From the NCBI GenBank assembly GCA_027924585.1, contig BSBM01000440.1, forward strand, positions 11,935,501 through 11,999,500: a DNA stretch of 64,000 bases, read 5' to 3'. Under the pieces are notes generated by a model that saw only the letters and a program-made list of their open reading frames with translations, was not told the DNA's origin and ran no database searches. The position numbers and the translations under genes are program-made. The stretch's first letter is position 1. Every line of letters begins with the position of its first letter. This document shows positions 46,740 through 57,748 of the stretch, one piece after another. This stretch comes from Larix kaempferi. Its lineage: Eukaryota; Streptophyta; Pinopsida; Pinales; Pinaceae.

Positions 46740-47920
46740 GCATTGACTATATGGATAATACATTTAATTCTCGTCAGTTTATAAACAAATCCAGACATGT
46801 TAGTTGATTTATCTTGACTACCATGTGAAGGACAATTTTCTTTACAAGTTCGAACAACTTTGTGTACCTCTAGGTAAGCAGAGAGAGAAGCTCATTTAGG
46901 ATGCACACAACAAAAACCGAATAGATAATTTTGGAATGGAAAACAATTTAGCCTTGACTCAATATAGATGCTAACAAGTATATCAAGTCATGTGTGGTTT
47001 GTTCCATTGCCAAGCCACCGAATCAACAATGGGGTTTGTATACACCCTTTCCCATTCTAGGTCAACCGTGGGAATCCATTCCTTGGAATACTTGACTGTA
47101 TATCCTATCACCAAAAACCAACATGATGCAATCCTGGTAGTGGTTGATATATTCTCTAAAATGTCTATTCTCAATCCTTATAAGAAGAATACAACAACAC
47201 AACAGTCTTCTCAGCTCTTCTTTCAACATGTTTGGAAACACTATGGATTACCAACTACAATCATCTCTGACATAGATTCCATATTTTTTAGTACCTTTTG
47301 GAAAACACATTGGAAATAGATCGACACAAAACTATATATTTCAACTCTGTTCCATCCTCAGACTGATGGACAGATGAAAGTTGTGAATCACATGGTGGTA
47401 TAGTTGCTCCGCGTGTAAAACCACAAGCATCGCAGAACATGTGATGAAAGCATCCCATACATACATCAAAGGTTTAATCAAGCAAAACAAAATTCAATAA
47501 GGAGTCCATTTGAATTCTGTTATGGATTTCAACCCTCAATTCCTATCGACTTATTGAATTGATTGACTAGTCTAATTGACACATACCATGAACAAACAGA
47601 AGTTGAAAAAGCACTCAAGTTTAAGGATAGGGTTTGTGATATTTAGAAATAAGCAGATGAGATATTGCAGTGATCTAGTGAGAAATCCAAGGCCTGAAAC
47701 GAAAAGCATTGGATTCCTCATGCATTAAAACTTAGGAATCAGGTCTGGTTGCATCTCAAGAAAGAAATCTTTGGTGGCCTGCATAAGAAGATAAAACCTT
47801 TACGATATAGTCCTTACACCATTCTTAATAAAATTGGGTAAAATGATTTTAAGTTCAACATTCCACCATAAGTGTGACCATCGATGTTACAATGATTACA
47901 ATAATTATTCATATCCTTTC
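46740..47920 (+). pseudogene. element C integrase, C-terminus lost
   Basis: The zinc-binding region is degraded; YQVMCGLFHCQATE carries its C..C-type end. The core shows ITKNQHDAILVVVDIFSKMS, GLPTTIISDIDSIFFSTFWK and STLFHPQTDGQMKVVNHMV, the D-D-E core pattern. The C-terminal part reads LKLRNQVWLHLKKEIFGGLH and YTILNKIG, then stops near the junction with element B. Integrase would insert the cDNA. Confidence 0.85.
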
Positions 47921-47929
47921 ATTAATGTG

Positions 47930-48840
47930 GTGTGGTTGTAGTATTCTTATCTTTTACCTTCCACTTCTTCTTCCACTCCTTGGAAGTGTCTTGGTTCTCT
48001 TTCTGTTGAAACAACTTGGATATCCTTTCTTGTGCCCTCTATTCGCCATGTATTGTTCTTGCACAAAGGCCTCATCAAATGTATTGGGCTCAAAGAGCAT
48101 CACTTTCTTTTGTAAATGACTGTGTGGAACCCTTGGATATTTGAGGAGTACATTTGGGTTAATGGGTGAGATACCCAACATAATAGACATATTCCATAAT
48201 TTGATGGTGTAGTCTTGCACACTCTTCCCTTACCTTTTCATGAAGTAATTCCAATAGATCCATTGGTCCTATACATATACAATAGGGTAGAATTGGGAAT
48301 TTATGAGGGTTTTCAAATACTCCCACTTAGTTACCAATAGACCACCCTCCAACATATGTGCCTATGTGTGGATTTCTCACTGAGTTAATGCATGGCCCTC
48401 TAATTTCAATTGAGCAATTGAAATATTCTTCTCCTCATCTATGTTGTGGGTACTAAAATAGATCTCTAATTCCTACAACCAATGATTCAAATTTAAAGCA
48501 TTAATCTTACCATGGTAAGGCTTGATATCCACTTTTTCTTTCATATTAAATAATGCCTAGGAAGGGGTAATGGCACTGGAACTTGGTTGCTCTTTCTTGG
48601 GCTCTCTCCTGGGATCCTTTTCTAGGTCACCTTTGTCTCTCGATTTCCCATATGGTTCAATCTCTAAGTTAGAGCCTTCAAAATCATCAAAAGGTCCAAA
48701 CTTGTTCTCTAGAGATGTCATGAGGATTGACATATTGTGTGAGATATCAATGACTTGTATTTCCATATTTGTAAATATTTATTCATATTCACCGCCTGAT
48801 TCTTCACCGAAGTCATCCACCATGGATAGGGTTTGAAATT
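47930..48840 (-). pseudogene. element B gag
   Basis: Minus-strand gag with stops. It starts near 48840 with VDDFGEESGGEYE, then MSILMTSLENKFGPFDDFEG, an Arg/Lys/Glu-rich linker, EKVDIKPYHGKINALNLNHW, ELEIYFSTHNIDEEKNISIA, QLKLEGHAL, KWEYLKTLINSQFYPI, VQDYTIKLWNMSIMLGI and HLQKKVMLFEPNTFDEAFVQ. The frame ends by a Lys/Arg-rich tail before the junction with C; the CCHC knuckle is not present. Confidence 0.85.
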
Positions 48841-48900
48841 TTTTTCTTTACTCCACCAACTCCAAAATTCTACATTTTCGCACAAAACCCAAAATAAAAC

Positions 48901-48914
48901 TGCTTTGATACCAA
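48901..48914 (-). other. element B primer-binding site
   Basis: Minus strand TTGGTATCAAAGCA, two bases after the 5' LTR end. It differs by one base from the initiator-Met primer site TGGTATCAGAGC. Confidence 0.88.
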
Positions 48915-48916
48915 TA

Positions 48917-49827
48917 TGATCCATAAACTGTCATTGATATTCCATTGGAATAGTTCATCACAATGGATCTTATAAATTAATTCATTATGTTATCTTAATT
49001 CCACATAATAGTAAATTAACTAGATCTAAAAGGAAAATAGCTAGAGAAAAATAATGCATCCACATAAATACAACAAGATATACCTTGGGAAAACCCATTA
49101 TTTGGAAAAACTTGGACAGAACTGAGGACTATGCCTTGTTCTTTTTTTCTCCAAAATGAAATGAAAATACAAAGAAAGTGGTACTCATTGTGGAGTTACC
49201 GATGACACTATAGCCTTCATGGCCACTACAGGATCTCCTGCATCCTCTACTAAGCTCTAATATCGACTCCCTTATTGTTTCTCAGCTATGGAAAAATACA
49301 ATAACATCATCATAAATGAAACCCCTTTTCCTCCTAATGACTTGATATTGAACATAGCCTAGTAGCCATCTAGGGTTAATATTAGGGTTTGTACATACCT
49401 CAACTTCCAATTAGGGTTAAGGTTTTCGACCCTCTAGAATGTTCTTGAAAGTTCACATATGACTAGCTCTAGATGTGTGGGCAATGAGATTTGACATGGA
49501 ATCCACTTGGTACCATGGTGGTCAACTAGATAAGTCAACTTGTGGGAGGCATAGCTTCCTCATATGGACTCCAATTGAGGCATTTCTTGCACTTTTAGAA
49601 AGGTATCGTAGTGTAGAATAGATACTAGGGGATATGAGTTATGATTGCAAACCTTTTACCTAAAAAAATCAGTTAATCCCTCGAATAGGACTCAAAAGGT
49701 TTCAGACCCCAAATCTGCAAAGTAAGACTTGCCCCTAAAATGGGCCCTAGAAGCCAATTCATATAATTGTTCCACCCAAAAAGAACCAAAATATATGAAA
49801 AATTATATATTGATCCAATTTAGATCA
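48917..49827 (-). repeat. element B 5' LTR
   Basis: 911 bp, plus-strand ends TGATCCATAAACTG and CCAATTTAGATCA. Direct counterpart of 34063-34974. Confidence 0.92.
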
Positions 49828-49832
49828 CATTG
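49828..49832. repeat. right target-site duplication of element B (CATTG)
   Basis: CATTG immediately after the LTR; identical to 34058-34062. Confidence 0.85.
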
Positions 49833-51703
49833 TGACATAATATTGACATCAAGGTTTATGTTTCACTGTGACACTCCTCAAGGGTTATGTTGCATTGCTA
49901 AATTCATCAATGGTTATGTTGCATTTACTGTGGTTGGTCATGATTGATTATGGTTGATAATGGTTGATCATGTTTAACTATGTTTGACTATGGTTGACCA
50001 TGTTTGACTATGATTGACCATTTTTTACTATGGACATAGATAAATAATTTTATTTAAATTAGTTATAATACAATGCATCTATTAAAAATATATATATTTG
50101 TTTATGATTAGAAATGCTAGTTTATGATGTTCATCAATGGTTATGTCACATTGTTACATTAATATTGGTCGACTTATGTAGAATTGCTACATTCCTTAAT
50201 GGTTATGTTGCATTGTGATGTTCATCAATGGATATGTTGTGTTATAATGATCCTCAAGGGGTATGTTGGGATGAAACATTCCTTAATGGTTATGTCTCAT
50301 TGCACCATTCATCTTGGTTGACTTATCTTGACTTGCTACGCTCCTTAACGTGTATGTCACATTGTGGAATTCATTAAGGGGTATGTTGCATTTTGACATT
50401 CACCAATTGTTATGTTGCAATATGATGTTAATCAAGGGTTATCCTTAATGGTGATGTTCCTCAATGGACATGTCACATTGCTACACTCATCTTCGTTAAC
50501 TTTATGTCAAAATACTAGGTTCTTGAAGGGTTATGTTACATTGTGATGTTTATCAAGGGTTATGTCTCATTGAGTTTGATTGACCATGGTTGACTATTGT
50601 TGACCATGGTTGAATATGATTGACCATGGTTCACTATATTTGATTATGTTTGATTGTGGTAAATTATGTGTTATGATGTTCATCAATGGTTATGTCACAT
50701 TGTTACATTAATCATGGCCGACTTATGTGAAGTTGCTACATTCCTTAATGGTTATGTCTCATTACACCATTCATCTAGGTCGACTTAACTTAACTTGATA
50801 CATTCCTTAATTCTTATGTCACATTGTGCATTCATTAAGAGGTATGTTTCATTGTGACATTCACCAATTGTTATGTCGCATTATGATCTTCCTCAAGGTT
50901 TATGCTTAATGGAGATGTTCCTCAATGATTATGTCATATTGCTACACTCATATTCACTAACGTTATGTCAAAATGTTAGGATCTTGAAGGATTATGTTAC
51001 ATTTTGATGTTTATCAAGGGTTATGTCTTATTGATTTTGATGGACTATGGTTGGCCATGGTTGAATATTATTGACCATGATTGGATATGGTTTACCATGG
51101 TTCACTATATTTGATTATGTTTGATCATGTTTAATTATGTGTTATGACGTTCATCAATGGCTATGTCACATTGTTACATTAATCTTGGTCAATTTATGTC
51201 AAGTTGCTACATTCCTCAATGGATATGTTGCATTGTGATGTTCATCAATGGCTATGTTGTGTTACAATGATCGTCAATGGGTATGTTATACTGCAACACT
51301 CCTTAATGGTTACGTCTCATTGCACCATTAATCTTGGATGACTTATATTGACTTGCTACATTCCTTAATGCTTATGACACATTGTGACATTAATTAAGGG
51401 GCATGTTTCATTTCCACATTCACCAATTGTTATGTCTCATTATGATGTTCTTCAATAGTTATTCTTAATGGCAATTTTCCTCAATAGTTATGTCACATTG
51501 CTACACTCATCTTCGATAAACTTAAGTCAAAATGCTAGGTTATTGAATGGTTATGTTGTATTGTGATGTTTATCAAGGGTTATGCCTCATTGAGTTTGAT
51601 TGGCTATGATTGGCCATGGTTGACTATTGTTGACCACAGTTGAATATGGTTGACTATGGTTGACTAGATTTGATTATGTTAGATTATGGCCAATTATATG
51701 TTA
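49833..51703. repeat. composite minisatellite, right part
   Basis: Continuation of the array at 32865. Blocks of ~29-bp units alternate with blocks of the 10-bp TGGTTGACYA unit, giving a higher-order period: a module starting TGATGTTCATCAATGG followed by a ...CACATTGTTACATTAAT unit recurs near 50120, 50675 and 51142. An unrelated AT-rich stretch lies at about 50030-50110. Confidence 0.9.
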
Positions 51704-52305
51704 TGAATCAAGGGGGCATATATGGGGTTAAATGTATATGATATGACACCAAGGGAGGAATATATGGGGTTAAATATATAGTTAATGAAGTAAATTTATG
51801 TATATTAGGGTTGAAATAATGAAGGGATTACATCTACAATGAATGAATGAATGGTTATTCACCTTGGAAGTCTTACTTCAATGTTTAAGGTCTCTAACTT
51901 TTGGCACATAATTTAGGCATTTTCCTTGTGTTCTTGGCATTGGATTAAGGGCACAAACATTTGACCGTGTTCTATGAGATTAATAGGTCACAATCTAATC
52001 TTTGTACTTATCCAAGAAACTCCCAAAACAAATTTTGTATCAAAAAATGCAGTCCTAAGAAGTTCACATATCAACTAGCCTCCTTCGGGCTTGCATCCTC
52101 TTTGTCACATAATTTATTAGGGTTATTTTTTGGAAAATTAGGGTTTTTTCATCATAGGGCTTCAAATATTATGTTAAAAGTCACTTTATATATCTTGTAA
52201 CGTCTTCTTGTGAATGAGCATAGTTAACACATCTCTATTTAGAGGTAAGCTACCACCATTCTAGTTAGTTTGTGTTGGTTTGTAGTTTATAGGATTTTTC
52301 CATTC

Positions 52306-52310
52306 ATTCA
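52306..52310. repeat. left target-site duplication of copia element (ATTCA)
   Basis: ATTCA directly before the LTR start TGTTAGTAAA; identical to 57072-57076. Confidence 0.92.
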
Positions 52311-52730
52311 TGTTAGTAAAATAAATAAAAAATTGAAGCAAACAATAATAACAATAGAACACAAGATTTATGTGGAAACCTTGCTATATGAAGGTAAACC
52401 CATGGGGCAAGGGCAGTTTCAATATTTTATTATTATTCGACAAAAAATACCATGCTTTCTTCTATATCTCTTATGTTACAATGTCAGGGGGTCACTCCCA
52501 TTTTATACAATACATATGAGGGTTCTAGAAGGAACAAAAATACACTAGAATGGTATAGTAAAACATTTCCTTGGGGGCCTGCCCCTCTACCCACGGAAGG
52601 GAGGCCTAGTGGCTCCAGTGCTAACCCCCCCACTTGCTCAATGCATAAGAGAAACACATGTGCCTAGTTGAGGGATATACAGGAAGGATATTGGATATAT
52701 ATATATATATATTGGATTAATATCCTTACA
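52311..52730 (-). repeat. copia 3' LTR
   Basis: 420 bp, from TGTTAGTAAA to ATCCTTACA on the plus strand. It matches the 5' LTR (for example AATAATAGAACACAAGATTT, GGAAACCTTGCTATA, ACACTAGAA) but carries extra GC-rich sequence at about 52562-52660 and an (AT)n expansion near 52694-52712. Confidence 0.93.
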
Positions 52731-52745
52731 TTCTCCCACTTGAAG
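52731..52745 (-). other. copia polypurine tract
   Basis: Minus strand CTTCAAGTGGGAGAA immediately before the 3' LTR start TGTAAGG. GTGGGAGAATGT is a typical copia polypurine tract/LTR junction. Confidence 0.9.
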
Positions 52746-53099
52746 TGAATATACAAGAATTTCCTTTCCAATGTTTTCCACTCGAGTTCCATTGCTCAAT
52801 GTTTCCTTCATCACATTTTCAACAAGCCCAGAGAAGTTTGCACCATTCAAAACTCTTTGTCCTAATTAGCTTGGTAAGTATATCTGCAGTAATATCCTTA
52901 TTATCAATTTTCTCCAGCAAGATCCTACCTTATTCCACCACTTTCCTTATGAAATGGTACTTAATATCAATATGCTTTATGCAGTCATGAAATGATGGAT
53001 TATTCACTAAGTGAATATCACTTTACTTGTCATAGTGCAAAGTGATCTTCCTTTGCATCATATTGAATTCATCTATCAGTTTCTCTAGCTATATTGCCT

Positions 53100-54261
53100 C
53101 TTTACTGGCTTTAGTTGCTGCCACATATTATTCTTCAATGGTTGATAAATCCACCACTAGATACAACTTAGATTTCTAGATTATAGCTCCACTAGTAAGA
53201 GTGAAAGTATATCTTAAAGTAGAATTTCCTCCATATCTATCTCCACCAAAATCAGAATATTCAAAACCTTTAATTCAAGTATGTTTGTTGATTTGTAACA
53301 AATAGCAATGTATGAAGTGCCCCTTAAATATCCGAGTATCCACTTCACAACAATCCAATGTTGTTTACCAGGATTCGCCATGAACCAACTAAAAAATTCC
53401 ACTTCTTGATCAATATACAGAATGGTGATCACCATGGAAAACATGAGTATCCCTACTATTGATGAATACGATACAAGAGACATGCTTGTATTCTCTTCTT
53501 TTGTTCTAGGAAATTGTTTGGAGTACAAATTGAAGTGTGTAGGAAGTGAGATGCTAACGAGTTTTGCATTCTTCATATTAAAGAATTGTAGAATCGTTTA
53601 TATATATGAATTTTGACTTAACAAAATATTCCTACCTATTCTTCCCCTGTGTATCTTCATCCCTAGAATTTGAATTGCTGCTCCTAAATCCTTCATTTCA
53701 AATGTCTTAGACAACTAATCTTTGAAATCAATATTTTATTCATGCTGGGGCTTGCAACTAGCATATCATCAATGTACAAAAACAAGACAATAAAACTGCC
53801 TCATCAAACCTCTTATAATATGCACAATGGTCAACTTCACTTCCACTGAAACCTTGGCTCTTGATGAAAGTGTCAAAAATTTTGTACCACATCCTTGGCG
53901 CCTATTTCAATCCATACATATATTTCATGAGTTTTCAAACCAAATGACCATTACCTCTTTATTTATAGCCGTTGAGACAATCCATATTAATTTTTTCATT
54001 AATATCACCATGCAAGAATTTTTTTTTTACATCCATTTGTTCCAATTATAATTCCCATGTTGCTACAAGTGCAAGTAAAACCATTACAATAGTAATCTTT
54101 ACAACTGGATTGAAGATTTCATTAAAATCTATACTTGAATTCTGTACATATCCTTTTGCTACCAAGCAATATTTATAACATTCCAATAACCCATTATTGT
54201 TCTTCTTTACTTTATACACCCACTTATTTCCAACAACTTTTCTTGTTGGTGGGAGATCCAC
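53100..54261 (-). pseudogene. copia reverse transcriptase and RNase H
   Basis: RT starts in the 54261-54046 frame with DLPPTRKVVGNKWVYKVKKN, YKYCLVAKGYVQNSSIDFNE and FNPVVKITIVMVLLALVATW. The middle is broken by shifts. The 53576-53214 frame holds the RT end and RNase H start: SIVGILMFSMVITILYIDQE, FMANPGKQHWIVVKWILGYL and RGTSYIAICYKS, corresponding to the copia 'VGSLMY...RPD' and 'HW.A.KR.LRYL.GT' landmarks. Confidence 0.88.
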
Positions 54262-54598
54262 AAGTTTACTTGTTTCATTCTTGTGTAATCCTCATTTATT
54301 CATCCATGGATTTACTCCATTTATCTACATTATTGTATTCTCTAGTTTCCTGAAATGAACTAGGTTCATCATCATCATCATCTAACAAAGTAAAACAAGA
54401 CTAAACATCAGGAGAATACCTTTTTGGACATCTCTTGGGATGTGTAGATATTTTGAGCTGTGGTTGTTGAGATTTTTGTTCTTCATTTTGATAAAAAGCT
54501 TCATTTTAATATTCAATCATTTCTACTTCAATTGGTACAACCTCATATGTCTATTGTACCTCCTTCCTTTTCATGGATTTTTCATTAAAAATAATATC

Positions 54599-55203
54599 TC
54601 AACTAACAATTATCTTGTGGTTAGTAGGATCCCACAATCTATACCCCTTTACTGTATTATCATAATTGAGAAAAACACATTTCCTTGACATTGGGTCAAT
54701 CTTGGACCTCTTTTCTTTAGGCACATGGGAAAATGCATCACAACCAAAAATACACAAATAAGAATAATCAACTAACTTACCACACCAAACCTCCTTTGGA
54801 ATATTTCCATCCAACACAGATGTAGGTGATTTGTTAGTCAGATACACAGTTGTATCAACAACATCTTACCAAAATCCTTTATCCAACCTAGATGTACTGA
54901 GCATGCTCCTTGAACCGCACATGATTGTGTGATTCATCTTCTTGGCCACACCATTTTGTTATGGTGTATATGGAGTAGTATTCATGTGCTTAATTCCTTC
55001 ATGCATACAAAGTTAATCAAATTCCTTGTCGTAATATTATCCTCCATTATCATATCCGGGACATAAAAAGGCTTTCCCAGACTTTTATCTACTCTTACCT
55101 TGAACTCTTTAAATTTTTGAAAGGATTTTGCCTTATTTTTCAAAAAATACACCCACACTCTTCTAGAATAATCATCTATAAAAGTCAGAAAATCTAGCAC
55201 CAT
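54599..55203 (-). pseudogene. copia integrase
   Basis: 55203-54982 reads MVLDFLTFIDDYSRRVWVYF, LKNKAKSFQKFKEFKVRVDK (core domain with the DDYSR Asp). 54847-54599 reads YLTNKSPTSVLDGNIPKEVW, LCIFGCDAFSHVPKEKRSKI and SRKCVFLNYDNTVKGYRLWD, the typical copia integrase C-terminal 'LRVFGC.A..H.P...R.K.D' region. Confidence 0.9.
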
Positions 55204-55534
55204 TTATCGACAGAGTGGGGATTGTTCCAAATATATCACAATGAATAAGTTGCCAAAGACCATAACTTTTACTATAGCTTGCAATAAATCAAGCTCTCTT
55301 CTTTTTACCAAAAATACAATTCCCACACGATTCTAAATCACAATTAATCCCATAAAGCATACCTTGATCATGCATAATTTTCAAACATTTTTCACTCGTA
55401 TGTCCAATTCATTGATGCCATAACATAATTACATCTAGAGCATTCTTGGAGTCTATTGTTGTTGCATGATTTGTCACTATATCACTGCAAATTTGATATA
55501 GGGTCCCATAAGATTCTCCTTTTTATACCACAAG

Positions 55535-56318
55535 TTATCCTTTGGTAATTTTGCATCGAATGTCACCAAAGGTAGTAGAATACCCCAACTTATCCATCAT
55601 CTTGATTGAGATTAAATTATTGCATAGATATAGTACATGTATTACATCACACAACTTCATTTCTCTTCTATCGTCCAACTTGATCTTAATGTCCCCTCTT
55701 CCCACAATTTCTAAAGTATGATCATCACCCAAGTAGACCATTCCACCACTATAGGGCTAGTATTTGACAAACTAGTCTCTATGTGGAGATATGTGGAAAG
55801 ATGCACCTCATCCAAAACACAAGCATATAATAGAGATATAATGTTATTGAGACATAAGGCGTCACATGTTTCCATCTCTTATGAATCTACTATACTAGCT
55901 TTGACTGATGGTTGATCTGGATTTTCATCCTTCTTTAGATACCAACAATCCTTCCTCGAGTTCCTTGCTTTCCCAAAATTACAACACCTCCCTTTCTAGC
56001 ATACTTTAGACTTGGATCTGAACTATGATCTCCCTTGTTGACCCTTTAGCTAGATCACCATCTCATAGATAGGGCTTCATTGGTAGAGGGATCCAGAGAC
56101 AATTTTCACCTCAAATATTCTCCCAATAAAGCAACTACCACATCATGAAATTTTAGAGTTCCTGATGATGATTTGGTGATGGTCACCATCATAATATCCC
56201 ATGTATCTAGGAGGGAACAGAGTAAAATGATCAATTTGTCCTCATCCTCCACCTTTACACAACCGAGAATAGTTTGATGATTAGGGTAATTAGGGTATTG
56301 AACTAATTTAGATGACAT
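55535..56318 (-). pseudogene. copia gag end and protease
   Basis: Gag fragment 56318-56106 reads LVQYPNYPNHQTILGCVKVE, LIILLCSLLDTWDIMMVTIT, matching the copia gag 'L..LP..W......' region. Protease-side fragment 55741-55535 reads VYLGDDHTLEIVGRGDIKIK and CDVIHVLYLCNNLISIKMMD, the stretch following the protease active site ('V..G......G.G.I'). The region 55742-56105 between them includes a Cys-rich stretch consistent with a decayed CCHC knuckle. Confidence 0.8.
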
Positions 56319-56722
56319 TCCACAATTGAACCCTCCTTCATCCTTAGATGAAAAAGTGTTTTTCAGGAAAACCTTATTTGTTATCGATTTAGTCTCATAT
56401 AGCTTCCCATGTTTCTCCCAAAGAGTTTATGCAGTATTTTCTTCAAAAACATTAAATAAGACAAAGTCTACTAGGAAAAGGTCAATTGTAGAAACCACCT
56501 TTATGTTCAGCTTTATCCAATCTGTATCTGTCATGCCACTCAATTTTTTTGTAACCCTTTTCAAGTCTAGGGCTTGGTAATTCTAAACCAACAAAACCTT
56601 CACCTTCATCTTCCATAGGGAAAAATTATTTCCATCAAATTTCTCAATCTTGAAATTGGTTAAACCTCTTTTCATTCTTGTTGCTCCCACTCATAGAAAA
56701 TCCTATGGTTGTGAGTTTTCAA

Positions 56723-56734
56723 GCTATGATACCA
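56723..56734 (-). other. copia primer-binding site
   Basis: Minus strand TGGTATCATAGC, two bases after the 5' LTR end TAACA. One mismatch to the initiator-Met site TGGTATCAGAGC. Confidence 0.9.
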
Positions 56735-56736
56735 AA

Positions 56737-57071
56737 TGTTAGTAAACTTTATAAAAAACATATTAGCAAACAACAATAATAATAGAACACAAGATTTACA
56801 TGGAAACCTTGCTATACACAAGTAAAACCATGAGGAAATGACAACTTCAATCTTTTATTATTACTTGGTAAAAACTTACCGATGCTTTCTTCTATCTCTC
56901 TTATGTTATAATGTTTTGGGGTGACTCCCCTTCTATAAAATACATATGCGAGTTCCATAAGGAACCAAAATACACTAGAAGGGCCTATAAATTAAGTTTC
57001 GTCACAGAGGATAGTCAAGAGCTCTATAGGGAGGATATTGGAGATATAGACATTGGCTTCATCTCATAACA
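56737..57071 (-). repeat. copia 5' LTR
   Basis: 335 bp, plus-strand ends TGTTAGTAAAC and CTCATAACA. Confidence 0.93.
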
Positions 57072-57076
57072 ATTCA
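57072..57076. repeat. right target-site duplication of copia element (ATTCA)
   Basis: Identical to 52306-52310. Confidence 0.92.
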
Positions 57077-57187
57077 TTAATAGAATTTTGGTTTTATTGC
57101 ACTACTTTGCTCTCAACAATATATTTGTGTGTGCATTTATTTTTCATATTACTTCCTTCATTCCGTTCTCTACATAATCCAAATCAG

Positions 57188-57199
57188 TGGTATTAGATA
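57188..57199 (+). other. element G primer-binding site
   Basis: TGGTATTAGATA, a degraded form of TGGTATCAGAGC, one base after the LTR end CCAAATCA. Confidence 0.65.
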
Positions 57200-57276
57200 A
57201 ATTTTGTCTTTATTGTTTCTCGATGAATGTCCCTAATGATATTCGAATATCAAGAGTTGGTTCTTGAACTAATTAA

Positions 57277-57748
57277 ATGATTGGGGAATGCAACTCTTTC
57301 TTACCCAAAGATATTCACATGGTAGAAGGAAATAGAGAAAACAGAGAAAGAGATCCTATTAATTTATTGAACGAGGAAGCCCTTGGTGATAAAGGAACAA
57401 GATGTTGGATACTTTTTTCTATATACTTTAATGCATGTCAACGGAAGAGAAAACTTCAACCAACAAACAGTTAAGAGGTACAACACCCTTCAAGGTACAT
57501 TAAATTTGGCATTCCTTTATTTGAAGGCCAAATAGACATAGATGATTTGGATAAATGGTTAAAAGAGAGTTATTACTCTATTTAATTTTTTTTCGACGAC
57601 GAAAGCATCACATTTTCACTTATTAAGTCTCTCCCCCATGTCAAACATGAGTAGGATTGTTACTGGGAGAGACATGCTAGAGATGAGTCTATGACATACA
57701 TGATATAACCCACTTGGGAAACTTTTTTCAATGCCCTCAAGGAGGAAT
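57277..57748 (+). pseudogene. element G gag, interrupted by element F
   Basis: Plus-strand gag with stops. After an Asn/Glu-rich N-terminus it reads RYIKFGIPLFEGQIDIDDLD, KWLKESYYSI, FDDESITFSLIKSLPHVKHE and PTWETFFNALKEEL, then ends abruptly at the LTR of element F. It resembles the gag of element C in plan. The rest of G would lie beyond F, outside the window. Confidence 0.75.

Larger units (their letters stand above)
37819..47920 (+). mobile_element. Ty3/gypsy element C, 3' end deleted
   Basis: A plus-strand element inside B. Its 5' LTR (37819-43559, split by element D) is followed by a primer site, gag, protease, RT, RNase H and integrase. The left boundary is inferred: TGATCC at 37819 follows B's conserved pre-RT motif directly and mirrors the LTR end AGATCA. 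Integrase runs to about 47.9 kb, where B gag sequence begins with no 3' LTR between, so the 3' part of C and the gag/protease junction of B seem to be lost in one deletion. Confidence 0.8.
34063..49827 (-). mobile_element. Ty3/gypsy element B with nested insertions
   Basis: A minus-strand LTR retrotransposon of 15.8 kb including nested elements C and D. Evidence is two similar ~912-bp LTRs in the same orientation, a 5-bp target duplication CATTG, a primer site TTGGTATCAAAGC next to the 5' LTR, a purine tract AAAATGGGGAGGT next to the 3' LTR, and gag and pol remnants in the right order. Between gag (ends about 47.9 kb) and RT (starts about 37.8 kb) the CCHC and protease region is missing, apparently deleted together with the 3' end of nested element C. 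It sits inside the composite minisatellite. Confidence 0.92.
52311..57071 (-). mobile_element. Ty1/copia element, complete but decayed
   Basis: A 4.76-kb minus-strand element with LTRs at 52311-52730 and 56737-57071, a perfect ATTCA duplication, a primer site and a purine tract. Order on the minus strand is gag, protease, integrase, RT, RNase H, the copia order (integrase before RT). Every domain has stops or shifts. Confidence 0.94.
51704..57186 (+). repeat. element G 5' LTR, interrupted by the copia element
   Basis: From about 51704 (start uncertain, a TG just after the minisatellite) to CCAAATCA at 57186, one base before a primer site. The copia element with its ATTCA duplication occupies 52311-57071. 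No second LTR is in the window, so the left boundary is approximate. Confidence 0.5.
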
